A DNA stretch of 21,680 nucleotides from Elysia marginata. Taxonomy: Eukaryota > Mollusca > Gastropoda > Plakobranchidae. Below, in pieces: positions 10,501-17,013 of this stretch. The stretch covers positions 1 to 21,680 of the forward strand of contig BMAT01013337.1 in the NCBI GenBank assembly GCA_019649035.1, in the 5' to 3' direction. Each line of letters begins with the position of its first letter. Within the stretch, counting starts at the first letter, position 1. The notes under the pieces are model-generated. The model worked only from the letters and a program-made list of their open reading frames with translations. It searched no databases and was not told where the DNA came from. The position numbers and the translations under genes are program-made.

Positions 10501-12157
10501 AAAAAATGAAAGTCAACTTTTACTTTCTGTTTCTGTCCAGATGACTTTAACCTGGATAACTTGAATTTTTGCTTAATTAGAACTAGATCTACATTTAAAT
10601 AGTTGCTTTTATACTTCTTTTGTTTTGTTATGTAAACTGATTGTTCAATTTTTGGATGATTTAGAGTTGAATTGAAATTTAATATGCAATATAATTATAA
10701 TATCCAAACTGGAATGAATAACATTAGTTTCCTGGACTTACCATATACATAACCAACACAGGCCTGCTCAACCTGATTATATCGCAGACCAGCATCTTGC
10801 AAGGCTTTTGTGCCTACATGTGTTAAAAAAATAAAAAAAAACTTGGAAGGTCTTTTGTAATAATTATTATGCAAAGAAAGCATAGGAAGTGGAGGTTTTT
10901 ACAAATACAAAAAAAAATTTTTTTTTAAATCTCTGCTACTTAAACTGTGTAAAAATAATATAATGATGTAATCATTACTTCGGTACTTAAACTTTTCAGT
11001 TTACAGTACAACTAATATTTTTATAAAGTAAAACTTAGGGATATGGACAAAAAGAATGAAATACAATCTTTAGCATCATATTTGAATCACATGAAGGTTT
11101 CAGGTATGAGAGTTGCTGAGCAACTGTCAAAGACTTGGTTTATTTACTTCATCTGTTATGTAGTTACAGCTACATGGTACTTACAAAGACATTATTAATA
11201 TTTTATATTTTGCACTTAAAGATCTGAAACCTAAAAATTTAGATACTGATGTAGTTAAATAGGATTAAAGAAAAGTAGCCTAACCTGCTTCATATGCCAT
11301 ATCTGGGTAGTCAAAGTCCTGGCGACTCCCTGGCTTTTCAAACTTTAAAAAATAAGACACAAGAGCAAAAGGATTAGACAGGTGAAAGTTATTTTCTATA
11401 TAAGATCAAAGTCAATTTTAAAGCCACCCCCCCNNNNNNNNNNNNCCCCCCCTCCAAAGAAATAGAAAATCACATGCCAACCTTATTGTTTAGAAGAAAA
11501 AAGAAAGAAAGAAAGAAAGAGAGAGAAAAAAGGAGAGGGGCATAGGAAGCAAAGGCCTTTCATTCTCCCGATACTCGACAAAATAGGGAGTAAAAAAAAA
11601 AGGAATTAATAAAGTTAAGACAAGCTTAAGTGTAAGTAAATAGTAACCGGCTCTGTGGCCTAGCGATAAGACGCTCAGAGATCAGGAGGTGCGTGGTTCA
11701 ATCTCCATTCAAGTCAAACCAAGGACTTTAAAATTGGTATTAGCAGCTGATCCGCCTAGTGTTAGCATTATGGATTAAGTGTTATTCTGGTCGGCCCGGT
11801 GTAAGAATAATGTGACTGGGTGTGGTGTATGCAAGCGCCCCTTACATCACAATGTGGTAGCACTCTTTCAATTGCCCACAGCGCCGTCTCTAATATAACC
11901 TCGAAGTTGACCTAGACGTTAAAATTCAAACAACCAACCAACCAGTAAATAGTAACAACAACAGCAACACCAGTTGTAGCCTTTCTAATTTTTTTATTGT
12001 GGATACTTACAATGCCTCTTGTCGGCATGCAGGCAGCTATTAATTAACAAGAATTGATAGCAGTGATGTTGGTGGTTGTGGAGGCCGTGGCAGCAGTGGC
12101 AGTGGTGGTGATTAAGTGTTGGCAACTGCAGCAGCAGCAGTAGGCCTAGTAGTAGTG

Positions 12158-12224
<67 letters not shown>

Positions 12225-12326
12225 CAGCAGCAGCAGCAGCAGCGGTAGTATCTGTAGCAGCAGTCGCAGTGTCAAATCAGAGATATGACAAATGCGGTGA
12301 AGAGAGAGGGGTGGAGCGAGCGAGCG

Positions 12327-12395
<69 letters not shown>

Positions 12396-13474
12396 GTATG
12401 TATAGGCCTACTGCAGAGTTCATGTTATTTTTGATGTTGCTTTTATTTTTCTCAAAATTCTCGAATCTTTCAAATGGGAGTTCCAGATACGAGAAGCATA
12501 GCTCGATCATCAAAAGATTTCAAATTCACCAAGTGCTTCTAGGATCAAAGAGTTCTTTGAGTTCGCTTTTCTTGGTTGGTAAAGCCTTACGGTGCAATAG
12601 TAAGAATACGAATACGTACACAAATCTTCTAACATAAAACAGAGCACGTTATGCCAGCAGCCAGCGCAGTCAGTGAGCGTATGTTTGTGCCCTGGTGGGG
12701 GTAACGACGTGCCTTTGAACCAGCATTCTATAAAAACCGTCTATCAACCGAGATGCTGCTGAATCAAATCAAGTTTTGTGAACGCATAAGCAACTTGTGT
12801 TTGGTGAAAGTCGCAAACACGATTGCATTTTTATCACATTGGCATGAGATATTCGGAACATAATTTACAAATACATTCAGATATGGCAAGTTTTCTTCAA
12901 ATTGCACGCGCCATCCAGGCTCAGACTGTTCAAAAAGACCACATTCTATTACAGCTTCGTTACATGCTTTAAATAGGTTTTACTTTTTTATATTAGTTTA
13001 CATTTACTTTGCTCACAGGATGTCAAGACATCGGGTTTTTTTTTCGGCCTCACAAGTTTTATAAGGGGTACGCCGCCATGCTTGAAGAACAGCTATCCGA
13101 ATCTTATTGCCACTAATCATTCTACCCTTTTCTTGTTACATCTAGAATTAGGTTACAAAGCTTAAGTTTAACATTTTTGGACGGTTTACTTGTTTAACGG
13201 AGGTTACTTTTATGTTAATGAGCAGCTTGTAGTGCCTCCTTCATTCTTAGGTGTATTTCCTGCATTATAACATTAAGCTCTTTCTAGCCACCACCTTTCT
13301 CTGAAGTCTATGAATAAAGCGAGCGCGAACATCGATTCAACGGCTATGTCTCACTTATCTTAGGAGCCGCCTTAGAACGCCTGGCAGCAGTGGCAGTGGT
13401 GGTGTTTAACTGTTAGCAACTGCAGCAGCAGTATTAGTAGTAGTAGTAGCAGCAGCAGTATCAGTAGTAGTAGT

Positions 13475-13553
<79 letters not shown>

Positions 13554-13580
13554 ATAGTAGTAGTAATAGTAGTAGTGGTG

Positions 13581-13638
<58 letters not shown>

Positions 13639-15632
13639 CAGCAGCAGTAGTAGACTAAGTAGTAGGAGTAATAATAGCAGTAGGAGCAGTAGTAGTTTTT
13701 TTTAGTAACCTTTCCGGGGCCATCATGACAATCCTTACTTTTTTCTTTATAACCACCATAAATGGCCCAATTCAATTATTCATCGTTATTATCATTATCA
13801 ATTGGGCTGCCCGGAACAGGCTTTGGCGGCCGTGGTTTTCTTTACAATTCAGTTCAGCTCAACCGAGACATTCATGAACTGGACGTTCTTCATCTCTTTC
13901 AAAGGCGTCTATTAGATGTGTTTTAATTGTCATTATTGAGTGGTGGTTACCTCTGATCATTTTCCTTCAATTTCCTTCGATGTGCGGAGATGTGTTATAT
14001 CTATTTCATCCGCTTGTGTTTAATGAATTTCGCCTCTCATTTTTGTATATATTGTAGGCCTATTTGGTGGTTGATGTTTGTGTATTTGGTGGTTGATGTT
14101 TGATATCTACGGCAACTTTATTCTTCTATATATATGCAATGCCGAGCACTGTTTTGGTGGATTTTAGGCAGGCTATAAATAAAAATAACAATGGTAATTA
14201 CTAATATTATTACAATTATTACATGTATTATTGCTTGACATTTTAAACATTTTGGTTGGGTTTAACGGAAACCGCCATATAAATTGCATACCTAACAGAA
14301 AGATTTTGTTAAGTTCGTCGAAATGCCAATGGCAGTCATTCATGAGACATAATCTCTTCCTCAGCGCATCTGTGAAAATATGGGCTTAAATGTGTCATTT
14401 TTCAGATGCAGAAGCGTGATAGATGTAATGTTTTGTGCGAGAACGTGATTGCGGTCGGGTTAATGAATATCCTCTTGACTTTGCGTGATTGATGTGAGCT
14501 GTGTGGTGGTTAGTATGACACACGTTGGACTCGAAAAATCTTTTTTTTTTACATTGCAGTTACACATGCCGTTCAAAATCAACCCCAAGAGACAGAGATT
14601 ATTGAAAATGTTCTAAATTCAGCTAGTGACTGAGGAATACTTCAACAACACTCTTTGAATTATATTGTAATGAGGTAGACTATGTTCCGAACCCGTTTCA
14701 GTAATAAAAGTTTTATATTTCCACAACAAGCCGCATTAAACACTGTAGCTCATCGTGTGACAACGGCATAGACCTAGTTGAGAACACAACGGATAAAGAA
14801 GAAAAATATAGAAAGAGAATGAGGAGAAGGAAGAAGAAGAAAAAGAAGTCTAAGAAGAAGGATAAGGCGTTTTTTTAAAAGCCCGAACTATCAGGGGGAA
14901 AATCCAACACTTTAGAAGGCTACATTAGCGAGAGAAGAATCAGGCCCACTACTTAAAAATTAAAATTGCGGTAGGCGGTTCTTTATGCCATTCATGGGCA
15001 ACCAGTTGACCCCAATGAGGTCAACGGTTGACCTGAAATCACCGTGACCCGAATTTCGAGCAAAGTCCAGGAGAATTGAATCATTGGCCTAAGGTTAATT
15101 TATTCTGCATTACTATCCTGTTGAAATTAAATATAGAATTAAAAAAAAACGAAGCCCACACTAACACTTAACTGGAAAATATTCATTTTAGAGTAGAATA
15201 AATATTTCCAGTTTTATAACACACGAAAGTATCACTATCAGCTGTCCCTAAAGTTGGGTTAACTATTGAGACAGTCGAACAGCCCTAGATTATCATTAGG
15301 CCATAACACAGCTCTTCACAGTATCTAAGAGACCTCGACACACACTTTCGTCCAAAATAATAATCATAAGAATCAAACAGAGTTTAAGGAAAATTTCATA
15401 GCCTATCTTCAGTGGGGTAAAACAGCAGAATCCTGAACCATGAGTTTTGAGTTCAGACTCCTTCGAGATTTAGGTCAGAATGGGCACGGCACAAACAAAT
15501 CACAAAACATAAATAAAATTGGATAATTGAAAACTGAATAAGTAAAGTAACTAAATCTATGTCAAAGAAAGTTTTTCCTACCTTTGTCATGCCGACTCCA
15601 ACAACAAAAACTCGCCTGAGCGGTACTGCCAT
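1432..15632 (-). CDS. SCP2: SCPx thiolase / sterol carrier protein 2 gene, 5' portion (9 exons, incomplete)
   Basis: Nine minus-strand exons splice in phase into a 215-residue N-terminal part of SCPx, the peroxisomal fusion of a 3-ketoacyl-CoA thiolase and a sterol carrier domain. In animals it cleaves 3-keto-acyl-CoA esters of branched-chain fatty acids and bile-acid side chains. Joined coding length is 647 nt (51+58+72+65+64+59+127+64+87). Recognisable conserved blocks, judged from memory of vertebrate SCPx, are [86 protein letters not shown] and [24 protein letters not shown]. The nucleophilic Cys is residue 87 of this model. The later thiolase motifs, the SCP2 domain and the peroxisomal C-terminal signal lie beyond the left edge. 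No stop or frameshift was found in the exons, so the gene appears intact as far as seen. Confidence 0.95.
1519..2136 (-). other. SCP2: SCP2 intron 8
   Basis: A 618-bp AT-rich intron between exons 8 and 9. No gene, repeat or structured element was recognised inside it. Confidence 0.85.
2137..2200 (-). CDS. SCP2: SCP2 exon 8 (Gly166 to Asn186, two bases of Pro187)
   Basis: Encodes [20 protein letters not shown], closely matching the [18 protein letters not shown] block of SCPx. No long open frame marks it; I found it from the motif and the acceptor TTTGGCAG and donor GTAAGT. 64 nt, phase 1 to 2. Confidence 0.95.
3216..3540 (+). mobile_element. tRNA-derived SINE
   Basis: The head is tRNA-like, with box A at 3225-3240 (TGGCTCAGTGGTTAGC) and box B at 3269-3279 (GGTTTGATTCC). 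A Thr-type anticodon-like loop (CTTGTGA) lies between paired arms. The body contains CCACCTGTAAAATGGGTACC, a motif recalling the CTGTAAAATGGG block seen in core-type SINEs. The 3' end has TGTAAAGTCTTGAGAC and GGCGGTAGAAGAATATAA. There is no CCA-compatible acceptor stem, so it is not a working tRNA gene. I could not find a target-site duplication; a different repeat abuts the 3' end. Confidence 0.75.
3540..3974 (+). repeat. Dispersed repeat copy 1 with inverted-repeat ends (MITE-like)
   Basis: About 435 bp. The left end starts ATGTCTTGCAAACAGTCC-AAATGAGT and the right end, read on the minus strand, starts ATGTCTTGCATTCTGTCC-AAATGAGT, giving terminal inverted repeats of about 35 bp. The stretch 3540-3810 matches 8669-8939 in reverse orientation over about 270 bp. 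It has no coding capacity. I could not define a target-site duplication, so assignment as a MITE is provisional. It lies in intron 7, about 90 bp downstream of the exon 7 donor. Confidence 0.65.
4065..4191 (-). CDS. SCP2: SCP2 exon 7 (Tyr124 to Tyr165, first base of Gly166)
   Basis: Encodes [17 protein letters not shown] then [16 protein letters not shown] and GGRDHMEKY plus G. It aligns with FSDRTIPTDKH...APQMFGYAGKEHMEKYG of SCPx; the middle is the most diverged part of the model. The acceptor is TTTTGCAG. The donor GTTTGT is the weakest in the gene. At 127 nt, not a multiple of three, skipping this exon would break the frame. Inverted repeats bracket it on both sides. Confidence 0.93.
4613..4672 (+). 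repeat. Dispersed repeat, right-end fragment
   Basis: Starts ATGTCTCGCATTCTGTCC-AAATGAGT and matches the reverse complement of 3915-3974 over 60 bp with about ten differences, by hand count. It is the right end of the same family as the copies at 3540 and 8669, in opposite orientation to copy 1. Homology is lost after about 4675, so it is a fragment or an interrupted copy. Confidence 0.6.
5642..6761 (-). pseudogene. DIRS-like reverse transcriptase, frameshifted and 3'-truncated
   Basis: The upstream frame (6761 to 6069) contains [13 protein letters not shown] near residue 47, [18 protein letters not shown] at 115-132 and the catalytic Asp of SVDIFNAYY at 162. The second catalytic motif, YLDDIF, is in a different frame (6289 to 5642, residues 71-76 of that frame), followed by FLGFLLNS. 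The frame switch falls at roughly 6160-6180, between GAPQGYC and the IFTKVLK block. The first frame opens after a TAG at about 6774-6776 and has a GTG rather than an ATG at 6761, so the original start is unclear. The frame ends at SWWT-stop, before RNase H. The protein cannot be made as one piece. Confidence 0.88.
6857..8015 (-). pseudogene. DIRS-like gag/ORF1, frameshifted
   Basis: The first part (8015 to 7806, 69 residues from [12 protein letters not shown]) stops just after a run of five C at about 7818-7822. The neighbouring frame continues from there through [18 protein letters not shown] and onward to 6857. The main part has an acidic stretch ([10 protein letters not shown], near residue 53 of the 305-residue frame), a central helical region, and a basic C-terminal [11 protein letters not shown] like the nucleic-acid-binding tail of DIRS ORF1 proteins. 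No CCHC zinc knuckle is visible. The break looks like a one-base change in a homopolymer. Assignment as gag rests on position, composition and the Arg/Gly tail. Confidence 0.7.
8016..8170 (-). other. Likely 5' leader or terminus of the DIRS-like element
   Basis: GC-richer than the flanking intron (for example CCTCCCGCTGCGGGCGTAGC near 8040) and immediately upstream of the gag-like start codon. This is where a 5' leader and inverted terminal repeat would sit. I could not find a matching partner sequence beyond 5642, consistent with loss of the 3' end. The boundary at about 8160-8170 is only a composition change. Confidence 0.3.
8669..8939 (-). repeat. Dispersed repeat copy 2, inverted
   Basis: The minus strand from 8939 downward (GTCTTGCAACCAGTCC, CGAAATTGGAAGGTA, TGGTATCACAGAAAAG, CTATCATGCTTCTGTATGAA) matches the plus strand from 3540 to 3810 over about 270 bp at roughly 75-80 percent by eye. 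It lies in intron 6, about 90 bp past the exon 6 donor. Together with copy 1 it forms an inverted pair spanning exon 7. Confidence 0.75.
9027..9085 (-). CDS. SCP2: SCP2 exon 6 (Ala104 to Lys123)
   Basis: Encodes [20 protein letters not shown], matching the AxCVLALGFEKMxKGSL block. The acceptor is AGGCTTAG and the donor GTAAGC; 59 nt, ending in phase 0. The large repeat-filled intron 6 follows. Confidence 0.95.
9086..9518 (-). other. SCP2: SCP2 intron 5
   Basis: A 433-bp AT-rich intron; nothing else was recognised. Confidence 0.88.
9519..9582 (-). CDS. SCP2: SCP2 exon 5, catalytic cysteine exon (residues 83-103, first base of Ala104)
   Basis: Encodes [20 protein letters not shown] plus GG. 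The Cys of NNACATG (residue 87) corresponds to the thiolase nucleophile that takes the acyl group from the 3-ketoacyl-CoA. In vertebrates the motif is [12 protein letters not shown], so one Asn is replaced by Ala here. The acceptor is TTAAACAG and the donor GTAAGG; 64 nt, phase 0 to 1. Confidence 0.96.
9583..10072 (-). other. SCP2: SCP2 intron 4
   Basis: A 490-bp intron; no repeat or gene was recognised. Its splice donor (GTGAGT) could be mistaken for coding read-through of exon 4. Confidence 0.88.
10073..10137 (-). CDS. SCP2: SCP2 exon 4 (Gly61 to Asn82)
   Basis: Encodes [22 protein letters not shown], matching the conserved GQRA-Y-LGMTGIPIxN segment just before the active site. The acceptor is TCTAAAG and the donor GTGAGT; 65 nt, ending in phase 0. 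Reading on past AAT would give a spurious extension into the intron. Confidence 0.94.
10138..10741 (-). other. SCP2: SCP2 intron 3
   Basis: A 604-bp AT-rich intron with no other recognisable feature. Confidence 0.88.
10742..10813 (-). CDS. SCP2: SCP2 exon 3 (Gly37 to Tyr60, first base of Gly61)
   Basis: Encodes [17 protein letters not shown] followed by ACVGYVY and the first base of a Gly codon, matching the thiolase helix and QACVGYV block. The acceptor is ACATGTAG and the donor GTAAGT; 72 nt, phase 1 to 1. Confidence 0.95.
10814..11284 (-). other. SCP2: SCP2 intron 2
   Basis: A 471-bp AT-rich intron with several A and T homopolymers near 10830-10925; no other feature. Confidence 0.88.
11285..11342 (-). 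CDS. SCP2: SCP2 exon 2 (residues 18-36, plus first base of Gly37)
   Basis: Encodes [19 protein letters not shown] and the first base of a Gly codon, matching the FxKPG...DYPDLAxEAG segment of SCPx. The acceptor is TTTTAAAG and the donor GTTAGG; 58 nt, phase 0 to phase 1. Confidence 0.93.
11434..11445. other. Assembly gap (12 N) inside poly-C
   Basis: Twelve N flanked by seven C on each side. The N run probably masks unresolved length in a C homopolymer rather than a true scaffold gap. Confidence 0.9.
11496..11540 (+). repeat. GAAA/GA-rich low-complexity tract
   Basis: Purine-only stretch of GAAA repeats followed by GAGAGA and AAAAAAGGAGAGG. A simple repeat with no coding meaning. Confidence 0.85.
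11635..11956 (+). mobile_element. Complete tRNA-derived SINE with 13-bp target-site duplication
   Basis: A perfect 13-bp direct repeat, AGTAAATAGTAAC, sits at 11635-11647 and 11944-11956. The 296-bp insert between them starts CGGCTCTGTGGCCTAGC, with box A TGGCCTAGCGATAAGACG at about 11656-11673 and box B GGTTCAATCTC at 11695-11705. It ends in CAAACAACCAACCAACC, an AACC-type simple tail. A tRNA-like head, unrelated body, simple tail and exact duplication are the marks of LINE-mediated SINE insertion. The perfect duplication suggests a fairly recent event. The head differs from that of the SINE at 3216, so these are two families. Confidence 0.92.
12089..12142 (+). repeat. Microsatellite head, copy A
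   Basis: GGCAGCAGTGGCAGTGGTGG-TG..., then TGTTGGCAACTGCAGCAGCAG, leading directly into the AGT array. It is nearly identical to 13383-13433, which heads the second AGT array. Confidence 0.85.
12146..12250 (+). repeat. AGT trinucleotide array followed by AGC array
   Basis: About 78 bp of uninterrupted AGT/GTA repeat, then about seven AGC units and a degenerate tail. Open frames through it (poly-Val/Ala or, on the other strand, poly-Leu) are artefacts of the repeat. Confidence 0.95.
12316..12392 (+). repeat. GAGC then GA dinucleotide array
   Basis: Three or four GAGC units run into an array of about 31 GA units, ending AGTATGTATG. A simple repeat. Confidence 0.95.
13383..13433 (+). repeat. 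Microsatellite head, copy B
   Basis: GGCAGCAGTGGCAGTGGTGG-TG, then TGTTAGCAACTGCAGCAGCAG, followed by the second AGT array. It differs from copy A (12089-12142) by a few substitutions and one CAG unit. Confidence 0.85.
13433..13701 (+). repeat. Compound AGT/AGC/GGT microsatellite
   Basis: About 270 bp of AGT repeats interspersed with AGC, AAT and GGT units, ending in a T run at 13696-13703. The opposite strand reads as an unreal poly-Tyr/His/Cys frame. Confidence 0.95.
14061..14104 (+). repeat. 22-bp tandem duplication
   Basis: TATTTGGTGGTTGATGTTTG at 14061-14080, then TG, then the same 20 bases again at 14083-14102. Two units only. Confidence 0.9.
14795..14866 (+). repeat. GAA/AAG-rich purine tract
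   Basis: About 70 bp of almost pure A and G (GAGGAGAAGGAAGAAGAAGA and similar), low complexity, inside SCP2 intron 1. Lys/Glu reading frames through it are not evidence of a gene. Confidence 0.8.
15005..15050 (+). promoter_or_regulatory. Cluster of inverted GGTCA half-sites in SCP2 intron 1
   Basis: GTTGACC (15005-15011), GGTCAAC (15019-15025), GTTGACCT (15027-15034) and GTGACCC (15044-15050) lie within 46 bp. AGGTCAAC-G-GTTGACCT (15018-15034) is a perfect inverted repeat about one base. AGGTCA-type hexamers bind RXR-, HNF4- and FTZ-F1-class nuclear receptors. The position, about 600 bp inside the gene, fits an intronic enhancer, but function is inferred only. Confidence 0.4.
15582..15632 (-). 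CDS. SCP2: SCP2 exon 1 (start codon, residues 1-17)
   Basis: Encodes [17 protein letters not shown], the N-terminal beta strand of the thiolase fold. The ATG (15630-15632) sits in an optimal ACCATGG context, and the protein begins about six residues shorter than the human one, at the conserved [14 protein letters not shown] block. The donor is GTAGGA at 15581 downward, and the exon ends in phase 0. No N-terminal targeting peptide is visible, as expected for a protein imported through a C-terminal peroxisomal signal. Confidence 0.93.
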
Positions 15633-15900
15633 GGTTCTTCAATCTCAAGATTGGGCCTCAAATTTATTTTTCTTGTACCGGTATGTAAGGTGTATTAGAA
15701 AGCATGGGATGCCTCTTTTCTAGATCTAAATCTATTTAACAGATTGTTAAGAGCAAGAAAAAGTGATGAGAGAAATAGCCTATCTTATCCCCCAACGTAC
15801 AACGCTTGCTCATGTGGCTGAAAAGACAGAACTGAACCCCGAACCCAAGAGGTTTGACTCCAGTGTGAAACCCAAAACACAAACTTTGACCCTTTGATAT
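15633..15900 (-). promoter_or_regulatory. SCP2: SCP2 5' leader and proximal promoter region
   Basis: The stretch between the start codon and the DR1-like site. It has no clear TATA box at a useful distance; AAATAAATT at about 15660 is too close to the ATG unless the leader is very short. CAATCT-CA-AGATTG at 15640-15653 is a small hairpin directly upstream of the ATG. The transcription start was not determined. Confidence 0.45.
15882..15897 (-). promoter_or_regulatory. HNF4/RXR-like DR1 site upstream of SCP2
   Basis: The minus strand reads TCAAAGGGTCAAAGTT, containing GGGTCA-A-AGTTTG: two hexamers with one-base spacing, the form used by HNF4 and RXR heterodimers. The first half is good and the second is imperfect. 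It is about 250 bp upstream of the SCP2 start codon. Lipid-oxidation genes in many animals are HNF4 targets, so the site is plausible but unproven. Confidence 0.4.
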
Positions 15901-15908
15901 CTAGGCCA

Positions 15909-15922
15909 GAGGCCTAGGCCTC
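15909..15922. repeat. 14-bp perfect palindrome GAGGCCTAGGCCTC
   Basis: A self-complementary 14-mer built on the AGGCCT core that recurs across the window. It is about 12 bp from the DR1-like site. Confidence 0.8.
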
Positions 15923-16177
15923 GGCTTCGAACAATCTTCCGGGGAAAAGAAATGTGCAGGTTTAAAGTGTCACCTTATTTGATTTTATCTATCTTATTTG
16001 CACTATTTTCAGAGGAAAGAAAGATCAATGCGCATGTCGTTGGAAATGAAAATGAAAGATTAAGCCTAATGAAGGATTTTGAGATAAGATTAAGCTCACT
16101 ATTTTCTATTTTAGTTACTTTCTTTCATTTTTGTAAATCGAAGTCATGAAAATAATTTCTAATGTTATCTTTTAGAA

Positions 16178-16196
16178 CTACATCCTGCGGATGTAG
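16178..16196. other. Perfect 8-bp hairpin
   Basis: CTACATCC-TGC-GGATGTAG: complementary 8-base arms with a three-base loop. It also forms two inverted GGAT (ETS-type) cores. Function unknown. Confidence 0.6.
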
Positions 16197-16449
16197 CTGT
16201 CATGTGTGTAGTGAGGCTGTGCTTGTTTTTGGCGCGGGGTAATGAAGAATTCCTGGAAATAATTGGATATTTACCGTGTTTTTCACCAAATTTACCACTC
16301 GGATATATATTGAATTCATCATGTAAATACTTTTCTTCAGGTCTGTACAATTTATAATGGTTTAACGTAAAAAATTATCAAGATTTAGCCATTCTTCCAA
16401 GGTGTGTAGCGACCCATTCCTCTCTCTAACAATGGAGTAATCTGGATCT

Positions 16450-16476
16450 GGCACGGTAAACTTCTTTACCTGTGCC
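16450..16476. other. Hairpin with 11-bp arms and one bulge
   Basis: GGCAC-GGTAAA, loop CTTC, TTTACC-T-GTGCC. The arms pair fully apart from one bulged base. In an otherwise unannotated stretch upstream of SCP2. Confidence 0.55.
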
Positions 16477-16852
16477 TAGTTCTATTTATAAACATAATTG
16501 AAAATTTAAAATTAAAATAGTATTATTGGAATGTAAGGATTGCCGTTCCATTGTGTTTCGTAACTGTCAAGCATTTTCAATTGATTTATTCAAGAATTGA
16601 TTCGTATTGTTTTGACCTGTGGATAGTCCAGTTCTATTCTGGCCTCTCAATATTCTTCCGCCGCGTTGCTTCGCTAGTCTATGAACCGATCCTCGATCAG
16701 CTTGAACCAAGAAAGATGCCCGCATCGAATCGCAAACTGGTGAACACACCTAACAGTTGACACAGTCAGATCTACTGTTGACAAAATGTAGATTTTAGTT
16801 TATTTTCAAAATGTAGATTGGCTTAATCCTGAGATTGGCCATAGAGATTAGT

Positions 16853-17013
16853 TCTAGATCTAGATCTAATCTATTGATCATATGTGAACAGTACGATCAT
16901 CATAGTACTGTACTTAGAGAAAATCTAGATCTAGTGCAGCCTACGGGATACTGCCACTGCTTACTAAAGATATCAAGATCTACTGGAGGTGAAGTCTAGA
17001 TCTAGAATCTAGA
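16853..17013. repeat. Cluster of TCTAGATCTAGA palindromes
   Basis: TCTAGATCTAGATCTA at 16853-16868, TCTAGATCTAG at 16924-16934 and TCTAGATCTAGAATCTAGA at 16995-17013, with further isolated copies elsewhere, for example near 6793, 15720 and 18774. A short-period palindromic motif dispersed through the window. Confidence 0.8.

Larger units (their letters stand above)
11343..15581 (-). other. SCP2: SCP2 intron 1, repeat-rich
   Basis: The 4,239-bp first intron contains the N gap, a GAAA-rich tract, the complete SINE, two AGT/AGC microsatellite arrays, a GA tract, a 22-bp tandem duplication, a GAA-rich tract and a cluster of nuclear-receptor half-sites. Between 12420 and 13380, and between 13800 and 14790, I see no coding sequence. 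Confidence 0.88.

Noticed and set aside
11648-11715. tRNA gene
   Set aside because: It is the head of a SINE with target-site duplication and poor anticodon-arm pairing.
12116-12637. 173-residue plus-strand open frame with poly-Val, poly-Ala and Glu-Arg runs, and its minus-strand poly-Leu and poly-Ser/Leu counterparts
   Set aside because: Entirely produced by AGT, AGC and GA microsatellites; there is no non-repetitive conserved part.
13461-13775. Minus-strand frame with long Tyr, His and Cys runs
   Set aside because: Translation of the AGT/GGT/AGC microsatellite.
16551-16760. 69-residue plus-strand open frame, partly in a CpG-rich patch
   Set aside because: No recognisable domain and an antisense frame equally open; kept only as a possible promoter or first-exon area.
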